Shown here: positions 51,092 to 61,531 of the stretch, piece by piece
Layout of the letters: each line of letters starts with the position of its first letter
How positions within the stretch are numbered: position 1 is the first letter of the stretch
NCBI GenBank assembly: GCA_947458265.1
Contig: CANGYF010000002.1
Coordinates: 186,001-250,000 of the forward strand
From: Betaproteobacteria bacterium
GTDB lineage: Bacteria; Pseudomonadota; Gammaproteobacteria; Burkholderiales; CAIKXV01
Direction: 5' to 3'
Length of the DNA stretch: 64,000 nucleotides
The notes under the pieces: generated by a model
What the model was told of the DNA's origin: nothing
What the model saw: only the letters and a program-made list of their open reading frames with translations
The model's database searches: none
Program-made: the position numbers and the translations under genes

Positions 51092-52615
51092 ATGCCGCTG
51101 TCGCTGACTCTGCTTCTGTCTGTGCTGTTGCCGTGCCTGGTCGTTCCGTCGCTGCGGTCGCTGGTGTGGACGGCGTTCGCCCACGCGACCATGCGCGCCC
51201 TGCCGCTGCTGCTGCTGGCAGCGCTGGCGGGCTGCGGTGAAGCCGAGCCCCCGGCCAAGGTGGTGCCCCCGCTGGTGGAAGGCGGAGAACTGGTCGTCCT
51301 CACCCACCAGAGCGCGACGACCTTCTATCTGGACAGCGAAGGCAGGCATAGCGGCCTCGAATACGAGCTGGTGTCGCGTTTCGCGGCCGAAGCCGGCTAC
51401 AAGGTGCGCTTCATCGCACTGCCGCAGTTCTCGGCAGTGCTGCCGGCGCTGGCCAAGGGACAGGGACACATCGCCGCCGCCGGCCTGAGCATCACGCCCG
51501 AGGCCGCGAAGCACTTCACCTTCGGGCCGAGCTACCAGGAGGTTTCTCTCGAGGTCATCTATGACACCGAGGGCCTGCGTCCACGCAGCATCAACGACCT
51601 CGTCGGCAAGCGCGTGGACGTGCTTGCCGGCTCGCTCGCCATCCCTGAACTGCAGCGTATCCAGGCGAAGCTGCCGACGCTTGCATGGAACGAGGTGCTC
51701 GCGCGTGACACTGAAGAGATCGCCGGGCGTGTCGCCGGTCGCCAGGCACAGTTCGCCGTTGCGGAATCGCATGCAGTGGATGTCGCGCGCAACTTCCATC
51801 CATCCATCGGTACCGCCTTCGCGATCGGGCAGCCGCGCAAGCTGGCCTGGGCGCTGCCGAAGAACGCCGACCCGGAACTGGTGAAGAAGCTCGAGGCTTT
51901 CTTCGGGCGCATCCGCAGCGACGCTACCCTTACTCGCCTGATCGACCGCTACTACGGCCACCTGCAGCGCCTGACCGATGCGCACATGGCTCACTTCATG
52001 AGCCGGGTGCGCAGCGTGCTGCCGCTCTACCGCAAGCACTTCCAGGATGCCCAGGACCTCACCGGCATCGACTGGCGGCTGATCGCGGCACTGGGCTTCC
52101 AGGAATCGCACTGGGACCCGGCCGCGGTCTCGCCCACCGGCGTGCGCGGGCTGATGATGATGCAGGACGACACCGCAGCCAGGATGGGCGTGAAGAACCT
52201 GCTCGACCCGCGCGAGAACATCCTCGGCGGTGCGCGCTACCTGTTGATGCTGCGCGACCTGCTGCAGCGTGCGCAGGAACCGGACAGGACCTGGATCGCG
52301 CTGTCGGCCTACAACATCGGCTTCGGACACCTGGAGGATGCGCGGGCGATCGCCCGTTCGCTCAACCTCGACCCGAACGTGTGGGTCAACATGAAGCAGG
52401 TGCTGCCGCTGCTGATGCGCCCGGAGCACTCCGCGGTCACGCGGTTCGGCTATGCGCGCGGCGGCGAGGCGGTGATCCTCACCGAGAACGTCCGCCAGTA
52501 CTATGACATCCTGCAGCGCGTCGAGGCGCCGCACAAGCCTGCCTTCGAGAGCCTGCGCGACGAGATCACCCTGCTGCCGCCCGGGCAGAAGGCGCCGTCG
52601 CTGAAGGGGCCCTGA
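51092..52615 (+). CDS. mltF: MltF-like membrane-bound lytic murein transglycosylase
   Basis: The protein has an SBP_bac_3-like domain (about residues 65-275, e.g. VVLTHQSATTFYLD and SGLEYELVSRFAAEAGYKV). A lytic transglycosylase domain follows (about 320-450), with WRLIAALGFQESHWDPAAVS holding the catalytic Glu, then PTGVRGLMMMQDDTAARMGV and IALSAYNIGFGH. MltF cleaves peptidoglycan between MurNAc and GlcNAc without water. The frame opens at 51092 after AGGGAAAG, but the signal with lipobox LAALAGC begins at an internal ATG (51191). That start may be the real one; the longer N-terminus would be unusual. Confidence 0.9.
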   Translation: MPLSLTLLLSVLLPCLVVPSLRSLVWTAFAHATMRALPLLLLAALAGCGEAEPPAKVVPPLVEGGELVVLTHQSATTFYLDSEGRHSGLEYELVSRFAAEAGYKVRFIALPQFSAVLPALAKGQGHIAAAGLSITPEAAKHFTFGPSYQEVSLEVIYDTEGLRPRSINDLVGKRVDVLAGSLAIPELQRIQAKLPTLAWNEVLARDTEEIAGRVAGRQAQFAVAESHAVDVARNFHPSIGTAFAIGQPRKLAWALPKNADPELVKKLEAFFGRIRSDATLTRLIDRYYGHLQRLTDAHMAHFMSRVRSVLPLYRKHFQDAQDLTGIDWRLIAALGFQESHWDPAAVSPTGVRGLMMMQDDTAARMGVKNLLDPRENILGGARYLLMLRDLLQRAQEPDRTWIALSAYNIGFGHLEDARAIARSLNLDPNVWVNMKQVLPLLMRPEHSAVTRFGYARGGEAVILTENVRQYYDILQRVEAPHKPAFESLRDEITLLPPGQKAPSLKGP

Positions 52616-52621
52616 GCGCGA

Positions 52622-53941
<1,320 letters not shown>

Positions 53942-54028
53942 CTACGAAAAAAGCGCGCTGGGGCTGGCCTGTACCGGCCAGTGCGCGCCGCCATCGCCCG
54001 CACGACGCATCACCCCAAGGAGGAAGGC

Positions 54029-54925
54029 TTGACCCAGGATCCCCCGTCGATCCCGCCCACGCGCGGGCCCGACCGCCAGCCGCGCCGCCCGGCGCTGGCC
54101 CTGCCGCCCGGCAGCTGCGACTGCCACTCGCATGTGTTCGGGCCGGCCGAGCGCTTCCCGTACGCGCCCACCCGCAGCTATACCCCGCCGGACTGCACCA
54201 CCGCCGAGTATGTGCAGATGCTGCAGACCATCGGCTGCGAGCGCGCGGTGATCGTGCAGCCGAGCTGCTATGCCACCGACAACGCGGCCACGCTCGACGC
54301 ACTGCGCTCCGGCAGCTTCGAGTTCCGCGGCGTGGCGGTGATCTCCGGGCACGAGACCGATGCGCAGTTGCAGGACATGCACGAGGCCGGCGTGCGCGGC
54401 GTGCGGCTGAACCTGCACACCCGCGGCGCGGTGCTGGGCCTGGCCGACGCCGGGCGCCTGGCCGCCCGCGTGCGTGCGTTCGGCTGGCATGTGCAGGTCT
54501 ATGTCGAGGTCGCCGCGCTGCCCGACCTGGACGCACTGCTCGCCACCCTCGGCGGTACCGTGGTGATCGACCACATGGGCCATCCATCGGTCTGCGCGGG
54601 TACCGATGCGCCGGCCTTCCGCACGCTGCTGCGGGCGCTGGCCGACGGCCGCTGCTGGGTGAAGCTGTCCGGCGCCTACCGGCTGTCGAAGTCCCATCCG
54701 GGCTATCCCGAGGCCACGCCGTTCGCCCGGGCGCTGGTCGCGGCCAACCCGGAGCGGCTGGTCTGGGGCAGCGACTGGCCGCACCCGAACTTCGACGGCC
54801 CGATGCCGAACGATGCAGAACTGGTCGACCTGCTGGCCGACTGGATCCCCGACGCCGCGACCCGCCAGCAGGTGTTGGTGGACAACCCGGCACGGCTGTA
54901 CGACTTCCCCACGAGGACACCATGA
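54029..54925 (+). CDS. LigI-like metal-dependent amidohydrolase (amidohydrolase_2)
   Basis: The 298-residue protein has GSCDCHSHVFGPAERFPY with the HxH metal motif, a sequence close to 2-pyrone-4,6-dicarboxylate lactonase. It is followed by AVIVQPSCYATDNAATLD, VVIDHMGHPS, CWVKLSGAYRLS and LVWGSDWPHPNFDGPMPND with the catalytic Asp. Such enzymes open lactones or decarboxylate aromatic acids. Translation starts at a TTG (54029): AAGGAGGAA stands 4-5 nt upstream, whereas an upstream GTG at 53981 lacks a site. It overlaps the following Bug gene (ATGA), linking uptake and breakdown of one ligand. Confidence 0.87.
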   Translation: MTQDPPSIPPTRGPDRQPRRPALALPPGSCDCHSHVFGPAERFPYAPTRSYTPPDCTTAEYVQMLQTIGCERAVIVQPSCYATDNAATLDALRSGSFEFRGVAVISGHETDAQLQDMHEAGVRGVRLNLHTRGAVLGLADAGRLAARVRAFGWHVQVYVEVAALPDLDALLATLGGTVVIDHMGHPSVCAGTDAPAFRTLLRALADGRCWVKLSGAYRLSKSHPGYPEATPFARALVAANPERLVWGSDWPHPNFDGPMPNDAELVDLLADWIPDAATRQQVLVDNPARLYDFPTRTP

Positions 54926-55911
54926 ACAGGATGCGGATGACCACCACCGGCAGTGCCACGTTCTGGGCGCTTGCCCTGCTGCTCTGCCCCACCCTCGCCG
55001 AAGCCCAGCCGGCCTGGCCGTCGAAGCCGATCCGGCTCATCGTGCCGCTCGCCCCGGGTGGCAACCAGGACCTGATCGCACGCAACGTGATGCAGCGGGT
55101 CGCAGTCGAGGTCGGCCAGCCGGTAGTGGTCGAGAACCGTCCCGGCGTCGGCGGGGTGGTCGGTTCGGAAGTGGTCGCGCGCGGGCCGGCCGACGGCTAC
55201 CAGTGGCTGTCGATCTCCAACACGTTCGTCACCGTGCCGAGCGTGCTGCCGAACGTGCCCTACGACCCGGTGAAGGATTTCGTCACCGCCAGCGTGATCG
55301 CCAACATCCCGCAGGTGCTGGTGGTCAACCCGGCGATGCCGGTGAAGACGGTGCAGGACCTGGTGAAGCTGGCGAAGGCACGCCCCGGGCAGGTGAACGT
55401 GGCGATGTCCGGCTCGGGCAGCACCGGGCACATTGCCTCGGTGGGCTTCACCCGGGCCGCCGGCATCGAGGTGACCTACGTGCCGTACAAGGGCAACGCC
55501 CTGGCACTCATCGACGTGATGGGCGGGCATGTGTCGGTGCTGTTCGATCAGGTCAGCACCTCGATCCCGCTGATCCGCTCGGGCAAGGTGCGCGCGCTCG
55601 GGGTGACCAGCACGCGGCGATCGGTCCTCTTGCCCGACGTGCCGACCATTGCAGAGTCCGGGTTCGCTGGCTACGAGGCGGCGACGTTCAATGCGGTACT
55701 GGCTCCGGCCGCAGTGCCGGCGGCCATCGTGTCGCGCATGCATGCGGCGATCGCGGCCGCGGTGAAGCAACCGGAGCTGCGCGGCCGCATGGCCGAACTC
55801 GGCATCGAGCTGATGGCCAATGCCTCGCCCGAGGAGGCCACGGCATTCGTGCGCTCGGAGGTGGCACGCATGGCGAGGCTGGTGAAGGAAGCCGGCATCA
55901 AGGCCGACTGA
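54922..55911 (+). CDS. Bug/TctC-family periplasmic solute-binding protein
   Basis: The 329-residue protein has a signal peptide ending at LAEAQ, then KPIRLIVPLAPGGNQDLIAR, VVVENRPGVGGVVGSEVVA, YDPVKDFVTA and YVPYKGNALALI. The glycine-rich loop has GGNQD where GGxxD is usual, so Asn replaces Gly. It is coupled to the LigI-like amidohydrolase gene (ATGA). The ligand is likely a lactone or aromatic carboxylate, by association only. A hairpin follows the stop. Confidence 0.92.
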   Translation: MNRMRMTTTGSATFWALALLLCPTLAEAQPAWPSKPIRLIVPLAPGGNQDLIARNVMQRVAVEVGQPVVVENRPGVGGVVGSEVVARGPADGYQWLSISNTFVTVPSVLPNVPYDPVKDFVTASVIANIPQVLVVNPAMPVKTVQDLVKLAKARPGQVNVAMSGSGSTGHIASVGFTRAAGIEVTYVPYKGNALALIDVMGGHVSVLFDQVSTSIPLIRSGKVRALGVTSTRRSVLLPDVPTIAESGFAGYEAATFNAVLAPAAVPAAIVSRMHAAIAAAVKQPELRGRMAELGIELMANASPEEATAFVRSEVARMARLVKEAGIKAD

Positions 55912-55919
55912 CCCGCGCG

Positions 55920-55951
55920 GCCCGGGCGCGGCAGCATGGGCCGCGCCGGGC
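55920..55951. terminator. GC-rich hairpin between convergent genes
   Basis: GCCCGGGCGCGGC and GCCGCGCCGGGC pair over 12 bp with one bulged G and a 7-nt loop. It lies between the stop of the Bug gene and the convergent MFS gene, so it may act in both directions. No U-run is present. Confidence 0.42.
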
Positions 55952-55966
55952 GCGCCACCCCAACGC

Positions 55967-57181
55967 TCAACCGGCGGTCGCTGACGGCGGTGGCCCAGGC
56001 GGGTCAGGCGGGTCAGGCGACACTGGGCCGTTGTTCAACGAGCGCCGGTAGAACTCGCCGCCACCGAACAGCATCGCGGCACAACCGAGGAACACCGGGA
56101 TGTAGCCGGTGACGCTGGCAAGCGCCCCGAAGGCGAGCGGAATGGTCACATGCGTGAGCTGGTTGATCATCACGCGGATGCCGGTGCCCTCGCCCGCCCG
56201 GCCCTTCGGCGACAGGTTGTAGATCAGCGTCATCGACAGCGGCTGGGCGCAGCCGCAGCCCAGTCCGAGCACGAAGGCGATGATCGCCAGCGTCAGGCCG
56301 CCGGTGAAGAACGGCAGCAGCGCGTAGGCGATGCCGGTGGTGAAGATCGCCCAGGCCAGCACCGGCCCCTCGCCGTGCTTGGTCGCGAGCTTGGCTGCCA
56401 CCAGGCGCACGACGAAGGTCGCGCTGGCGAAGGTCGCCATGATCATGCCGATAGCCGAGGCCGAATGGCCGATGGAGCGCGCATAGACCGGCAGGAAGAA
56501 GTTGAACAGGTCCCAGGCGGTCGCAATCACGCCACCGGCGAAGAAGGTGCGCTTGAGCGCAGGGATCCGCCACAGGTCCAGCGAGCTGGTCTTCGGCTCG
56601 CCCCGTCTTGCCGATGCCCGGCGCTGCGGGATCCAGCTGGGGAACCACCAGACGGCCACCAGGGCGATCAGCGGCAGCGCGGCCAGCACCAGGTAGGTCG
56701 CGCGGTAGCCGATCAGGTCGATCGAGAAGCCGGCGATCAGCGGGCCGAGCAGGCCGGACAGCGAGAAACCCATGCCCAGCAGCGCGAAGTTCCGGGCACG
56801 GCTCTCCGGCCCGCCGAGCGAGCCGGTCATCGTCTGCGCGGCCACCTGCCAGGCCATGAAACCGACGCCCAGCACGCTGGCCGAGATGCAGAGCGCGACC
56901 ATGTTCGGAAAGAACCAGGGAATCAGCAGCCCCGTGAGCACCATCAGCGCACCGAATACCAGCGGCAGCCGCATGCCGAGGCGGTCGACCATCTGGCCCG
57001 CCCGGACCGCGAGAAACAGTGGCAGCAGCGCATACAGCGACACCACGACACCGATCATCAGCGGGCTCGCCTCCAGGTGCAGGGCGAACAGCGAAGACAG
57101 GACGCGACTGCCCCCGAACCCGACATGGGTCAGCACGCTCATCAGCACGATGAGCTTGAGCGGGCGCGAGGGCCCTGTCAT
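55967..57181 (-). CDS. Major facilitator superfamily transporter
   Basis: The 404-residue protein has twelve predicted hydrophobic helices and MFS loop motifs: AGQMVDRLGMRLPLVFGALM between helices 2 and 3, and AKLATKHGEGPVLAWAIF in the second half. Neighbouring segments are GSRVLSSLFALHLEASPLMIG and LGCGCAQPLSMTLIYNLSPK. The substrate is unknown. It is transcribed away from a second MFS gene, with a dyad-containing region between them. Confidence 0.87.
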   Translation of the reverse strand: MTGPSRPLKLIVLMSVLTHVGFGGSRVLSSLFALHLEASPLMIGVVVSLYALLPLFLAVRAGQMVDRLGMRLPLVFGALMVLTGLLIPWFFPNMVALCISASVLGVGFMAWQVAAQTMTGSLGGPESRARNFALLGMGFSLSGLLGPLIAGFSIDLIGYRATYLVLAALPLIALVAVWWFPSWIPQRRASARRGEPKTSSLDLWRIPALKRTFFAGGVIATAWDLFNFFLPVYARSIGHSASAIGMIMATFASATFVVRLVAAKLATKHGEGPVLAWAIFTTGIAYALLPFFTGGLTLAIIAFVLGLGCGCAQPLSMTLIYNLSPKGRAGEGTGIRVMINQLTHVTIPLAFGALASVTGYIPVFLGCAAMLFGGGEFYRRSLNNGPVSPDPPDPPGPPPSATAG

Positions 57182-57231
57182 GGGCGTCGCGGGTCCACGG
57201 TCAGCGGGTCGGTAGGCATCGGGCAGTTTCC

Positions 57232-57250
57232 ATTATGCGAGTAAACTCGC
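57232..57250 (-). promoter_or_regulatory. Possible operator/promoter of the minus-strand MFS gene
   Basis: Read on the minus strand, CATAAT (57232-57237) is a -10-like element about 50 bp before the ATG. The spacer upstream of it holds a perfect dyad, GCGAGT-AA-ACTCGC (57237-57250). A protein bound there would cover the promoter. No regulator gene is adjacent and the -35 is poor. Confidence 0.35.
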
Positions 57251-57298
57251 CCGCAGTCGAACCGTACGTCGTTCGGCAGCACGCATGGACGCCAACGC

Positions 57299-58498
57299 AT
57301 GGATGCCCAGAAGAAGAATGTCGCCGTGCTCGCTGGTTGCCAGGCGATCACGCAGGTCAAGATGTCGATGCTCATCGCCATCGCGGGACTGTCCGGCTAT
57401 GCGCTTGCCGCCGACAAGGCCTGGGCGACCCTGCCGGTCACCATCTACGTGATCGGTTCTGCGCTGGCGACGCTGCCCTCGGGCACCTTCATGAAACGCC
57501 ATGGCCGGCGCAGCGGATTCGCGCTCGGCGCCAGCTTCGGCATCGCCGGCGGCGTGGTCTGCGCGGCTGCCTTGTGGCTGGAGAGCTTTCTGGTGCTGTG
57601 CATGGGCACGGCGATCCTTGGCGTATTCGTCGCGTTCGGACGGGCCTACCGCTTCGCCGCGGCAGACTCGGCATCGAAGGAATTCAAGGCGAAGGCTATC
57701 TCGCTGGTGCTCGCTGGCGGCATCGTGGGCGGCATCGTCGGCCCCAACCTGGCGAACTGGACGAAGGACATGATGCCGGGCCTCGCGTTCGGCGCATCCT
57801 TCCTGGCGATCAGCGCCCTGTCGGCGCTGACCCTGCTCGCGCTGATGCCGCTGCGCATCCCGCCGCTGACCGCCGCCGAGCAGGCCGAGCCGGGGCGTCC
57901 GATCGGCGAGATCATGCGCCAGCCGACCTTCATCGTCGCGGTCACTGCATCGGCCGTCGGCTACGGCATCATGAACCTGCTGATGGTCGCCACGCCGATC
58001 GCCATGCACCATCACGATTATCCGTTCAGCAACACCGCCTTCGTGCTCGAGTGGCACCTGATCGGCATGTTCGCGCCGTCGTTCTTCACCGGCCACCTGA
58101 TCACCCGCTTCGGCGCGCTGAAGGTGATGACCGTGGGCGCGATCCTCAACCTCGTATGCATCGGCATCGCGTTGTCCGGCGAGAGCGTCTGGCACTTCTG
58201 GGCGTCGCTGTGCATCCTCGGCATCGGCTGGAACTTCCTGTTCACCAGCGGCTCGGCCCTGCTCACCGAAACCTACCGACCGTCGGAGCGCGAGAAGACA
58301 CAGTCGATGCACGACTTCGTGACCTTCGCCATCATGGCGGTCACCTCGCTCGTCTCCGGGGCAATGCTGTCCCACGAAGGCTTGGGCTGGCATGCGATCA
58401 ACTACGGTTCGCTGCCGTTCGTGCTCGCGGTGCTGGTGGCGATCGCCTGGCTGTCCGCGATGCGCCGCAAGGGCATCAGCGGCACCGCGCCGGACTGA
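57299..58498 (+). CDS. Major facilitator superfamily transporter
   Basis: The 399-residue, twelve-helix MFS protein has the loop 2-3 signature GTFMKRHGRRSGFALGASFG, GRAYRFAAADSASKEFKAKA and a mid-helix GFLITRF-like turn (GHLITRFGALKVM). Histidines in the loop after helix 6-7 (AMHHHDYPFSNTAFVLEWH) are unusual. The substrate is unknown. The start at 57299 has only a weak ribosome site, and an ATG at 57285 is out of frame. It faces the GGDEF gene tail-to-tail. Confidence 0.87.
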   Translation: MDAQKKNVAVLAGCQAITQVKMSMLIAIAGLSGYALAADKAWATLPVTIYVIGSALATLPSGTFMKRHGRRSGFALGASFGIAGGVVCAAALWLESFLVLCMGTAILGVFVAFGRAYRFAAADSASKEFKAKAISLVLAGGIVGGIVGPNLANWTKDMMPGLAFGASFLAISALSALTLLALMPLRIPPLTAAEQAEPGRPIGEIMRQPTFIVAVTASAVGYGIMNLLMVATPIAMHHHDYPFSNTAFVLEWHLIGMFAPSFFTGHLITRFGALKVMTVGAILNLVCIGIALSGESVWHFWASLCILGIGWNFLFTSGSALLTETYRPSEREKTQSMHDFVTFAIMAVTSLVSGAMLSHEGLGWHAINYGSLPFVLAVLVAIAWLSAMRRKGISGTAPD

Positions 58499-58513
58499 AG
58501 CCGGCAGGCAGGC

Positions 58514-59608
58514 TCAGTCTTCCGCGCGAACGCAGTTGCGGCCAGCCGCCTTCGCCCGGTAGACCCCGCGGTCGGCGGCTGTCACCAGGTACGCGGCGAG
58601 TTGCGCGGTACTGTCAAAGCGATCGGGCATGGCGCTGGCGATGCCGAGCGAGACGGTGGCCGGGATATGGCCACCAGCCCCGTCCGGGAACGGCGATGCA
58701 GCCACCGCCGCGCGTACCCGCTCTCCCACCGCCATCGCCATCCCGGCATCGCCATCGACCAGCACGGCGGCGAACTCCTCGCCCCCGTAGCGCCCGAGCG
58801 CATCGGACGGGCGCAACTCGGCCTTGATGCGCGCCGCGACGCCGCGCAGTACCTCATCGCCGGCCGGATGGCCGAACCGGTCGTTGATCGCCTTGAAGCG
58901 GTCGACGTCAACAAACAGGCAGGACAGCGGCTGGCGGGTGTGCAGGGCACGGTCGGCCTCCTCGCGCAGGCGCTGGTCGAAATAGCGCCGGTTGTGCACC
59001 CCGGTCAGCGGATCGCTCAGGCTCAGGTGCTTCAGGCGCTCGCGGTTGGCGACGTTCTCGAAGCACATTGCGATGATCCCGGCCAGCCGTTCGAGGAATT
59101 CCGTTCCCATGCCGGGCGAGAAGCGCGCGAAATCGCGGCTGCCCAGGTTCAGGCTGCCCACCAGCCGGCGGCGGCGCTGCAGCGGCAAGATCGCGACGCT
59201 CTCGGGCGGCGCTGGCTCCAGCGGGAACAGCACGCCATGCAGCGGCTTCACGAACGCGCCCAGCGACGTGCGGCCGGCACCCTCGAGCGCCCGGAACAGT
59301 TCGGAGAAACCGCCGAGCAGGATCAGGTCGGGGTAGTCCTTCGTATCGATGTTGACCGCCTCGAACAGGCTGCGCAGTTCATGGTCCGGGTCGCACAGCG
59401 TGAGCGTCACCGCATCGTAGTCATTGATGCGCTTGAGTTCGTTGAACAGCATGTCGAACAATTCCGGGAAGGTCGACCCTTCCATCAGGCCAAGCTCGAT
59501 GCGCCGGTGCCGGCTGAAGATCTGTTCGTTGCGCCGCCCGTCGGCCAGCAGTGCCTCCAGGCGCTCGCGCAGCGAGCGGTTCTCCGCAAGTCGCCGGTCG
59601 ACGCCCAT
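58514..59608 (-). CDS. Diguanylate cyclase with N-terminal GAF/DUF484-like sensor
   Basis: The 364-residue protein has a coiled N-terminus (ENRSLRERLEALLADGRRNE), a GAF/DUF484-like sensor domain (about 50-195) and a GGDEF domain (about 205-360). The active site is GGEEF, so synthesis of c-di-GMP is likely. RPSD lies five residues before it, the position of the product-binding inhibitory RxxD site. LSDPLTGVHNRRYFDQRL and FVDVDRFKAINDRFGH supply metal and GTP contacts. No membrane span is seen. The start at 59608 is 8 bp past the stop of the M61 gene. Confidence 0.9.
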   Translation of the reverse strand: MGVDRRLAENRSLRERLEALLADGRRNEQIFSRHRRIELGLMEGSTFPELFDMLFNELKRINDYDAVTLTLCDPDHELRSLFEAVNIDTKDYPDLILLGGFSELFRALEGAGRTSLGAFVKPLHGVLFPLEPAPPESVAILPLQRRRRLVGSLNLGSRDFARFSPGMGTEFLERLAGIIAMCFENVANRERLKHLSLSDPLTGVHNRRYFDQRLREEADRALHTRQPLSCLFVDVDRFKAINDRFGHPAGDEVLRGVAARIKAELRPSDALGRYGGEEFAAVLVDGDAGMAMAVGERVRAAVAASPFPDGAGGHIPATVSLGIASAMPDRFDSTAQLAAYLVTAADRGVYRAKAAGRNCVRAED

Positions 59609-59616
59609 CGCGCCGC

Positions 59617-61497
59617 TCAGGCCGGTGGGCCCGAGGTACCGAGCCAGGCGGCACGCACCGCCGCAGCCTGCGCAGACGCACCTGCGTCGACCGAGAGCCA
59701 GGCCGTATCCGGCGGCGCCTCGGCCAGGGTCACGCGACACTGGTACAACTCGTCGCGGCGGAACGCATGCACGTCAAGCACGCGCCCTGGCTGCGACGAC
59801 GACAGCAGCGCCTCGAGCCCGGCGAAGCGCAGGCCGTCGACTGCCATCACCTGGTCGCCCGCAGACAGCCCCGCCCGCTGCGCCGGGCTGTCGTCGTGCA
59901 CCAGCGAGACCTTGCCATCGCCACCGATACGCGCGCCGATCCATGCACGGGCCGGTGGCGCGGTCGGCGCTGCGGTCGGCGCTGCCACCGCAACCTCAGC
60001 CTCGATGGCCACCACATCGGCCGGCACCTTCGCCAGCGGGCCCGGTGTGCCGCCCTTGTCGGACTCGCCGGTGGCTGGACGCAGGCCCAGCGTGATGCCG
60101 ACGGTGGCGAGCAGCGTCGCGAGCGGCAGGTCTTCGGTTCCGTCCACCGCCAGCGCGAAGAACGCACCGAGGTCGCGCCCGGCGATCTCGGACGCAAGCG
60201 ACGGGATACGGTCCTCCGGCACGCCGATGCCGCGCGCACCGTACTCCTGCCACAGCCGGCGCATCAGGTCGTCGAGCGAACGCATGCCGCCGGTGGCCTC
60301 GCGCAGCGTGAGGTCGAGCGCGAGCGCGACCAGCGACCCCTTCGTGTAGTAGCTCACCACCGCGTTGGGCGTGTTCTCGTCCGGGCGGTAGAACTTGATC
60401 CAGGTATCGAAGCTCGACTCCCCGACCGACTGCTTCAGCCGCCCGGCACCACGCAGCACCCGGGTGACCGTCTCGCCGAGCATCTGCAGGTACTCGTCGC
60501 GCGTGACCAGCCCGCAGCGCACCAGCGCCAGGTCGTCGTAGTAGGACGTGATGCCCTCGAACGCCCACAGCTGTCGCGTGTAGCCCTCGCGCGACAGGTC
60601 GTAGGGCAGGAAGGCGGCCGGCTTGATCCGCTTCACGTTCCACGCGTGGAAGTACTCGTGGCTCGCCAGCCCGAGCAGCGTGCGGTACTTGTCGGTCGTC
60701 TTTGCCTGCCCGACCTGCGGCAGGTCGTCGCGACTGCACAGCAGGCTGGTCGACGCACGGTGTTCCAGGCCGCCATAGCCGTCACCGACCACCATGACCT
60801 GGAACAGGTAGCGCTCGAACGGTGGCGGCGCGCCGAACAGGTCGATCTGGGCGGTGCAGGCGCGGGCGAAGTCGCGTGCGAGCCGGTCGAGGTCGCCCCG
60901 GTGGCGGCCGGTGACCGCGATGTCGTGGCGCACACCATGCGCCTCGAACGAGACCAGGTCGAAGGTGCCGCATTCGACCGGGTGGTCGATCAGTTCGTCG
61001 TGGTCGGCGGCGCGGTACAGACCGAATCCATGCTCCGGCGCACCGGCACGCGGCAGCGTGGTCGCGACCCGCCAGTGACGGAATGCATCGCCCGCGGGCG
61101 GCTGGATGTCGACCGAGCACGGCTCGTGCTCCCGCCCCTCGACCGCGAGGAACACGGACGTGCCGTTGAAGTAGGCATGGGTGATGTCGAGATGGGCGGC
61201 GCGCACCGACAGGTCCCAGGCGTAGATCTCGCAGGTGACCGACAGCGGGCCCTCGCAGGGCGCGCACTGCCAGCGGTGCTTGTCGAGCTTGGTCACCGCC
61301 ACCGGCTTGCCCTGCCCGTCGCGTGCGGCGATGGACAGCACATGGCGGGCGAACTCGCGCACCAGGTAGCTGCCCGGGATCCAGACCGGCAGCCACAGGC
61401 GCTGGCCGGTCGGGTCGGGGTCGGACACCTGCACGGTGACCTGGAAGCGGTGTGCTTCCGGTGAAGCGGGAACGATCAGGTAGTGGATCTTTTCCAT
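59617..61497 (-). CDS. M61 glycyl-aminopeptidase-like protease with C-terminal PDZ domain
   Basis: The 626-residue protein has an N-terminal beta-rich domain (about 1-180), a gluzincin catalytic domain with GLASHEYFHAWNVKRIKP (HExxH zinc site) and the downstream Glu in LWAFEGITSYYDD. A PDZ domain lies in the last about 110 residues (GKVSLVHDDSPAQRAGLSAG, DQVMAVDGLRFAG). The family removes N-terminal Gly or Ala. No signal peptide is evident. The ATG at 61497 is used; a TTG three codons upstream is also possible. It follows pepN on the same strand. Confidence 0.9.
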   Translation of the reverse strand: MEKIHYLIVPASPEAHRFQVTVQVSDPDPTGQRLWLPVWIPGSYLVREFARHVLSIAARDGQGKPVAVTKLDKHRWQCAPCEGPLSVTCEIYAWDLSVRAAHLDITHAYFNGTSVFLAVEGREHEPCSVDIQPPAGDAFRHWRVATTLPRAGAPEHGFGLYRAADHDELIDHPVECGTFDLVSFEAHGVRHDIAVTGRHRGDLDRLARDFARACTAQIDLFGAPPPFERYLFQVMVVGDGYGGLEHRASTSLLCSRDDLPQVGQAKTTDKYRTLLGLASHEYFHAWNVKRIKPAAFLPYDLSREGYTRQLWAFEGITSYYDDLALVRCGLVTRDEYLQMLGETVTRVLRGAGRLKQSVGESSFDTWIKFYRPDENTPNAVVSYYTKGSLVALALDLTLREATGGMRSLDDLMRRLWQEYGARGIGVPEDRIPSLASEIAGRDLGAFFALAVDGTEDLPLATLLATVGITLGLRPATGESDKGGTPGPLAKVPADVVAIEAEVAVAAPTAAPTAPPARAWIGARIGGDGKVSLVHDDSPAQRAGLSAGDQVMAVDGLRFAGLEALLSSSQPGRVLDVHAFRRDELYQCRVTLAEAPPDTAWLSVDAGASAQAAAVRAAWLGTSGPPA

Positions 61498-61531
61498 GTC
61501 GCGCAAGGATAGCTGCTATTGCGGGCGGACC

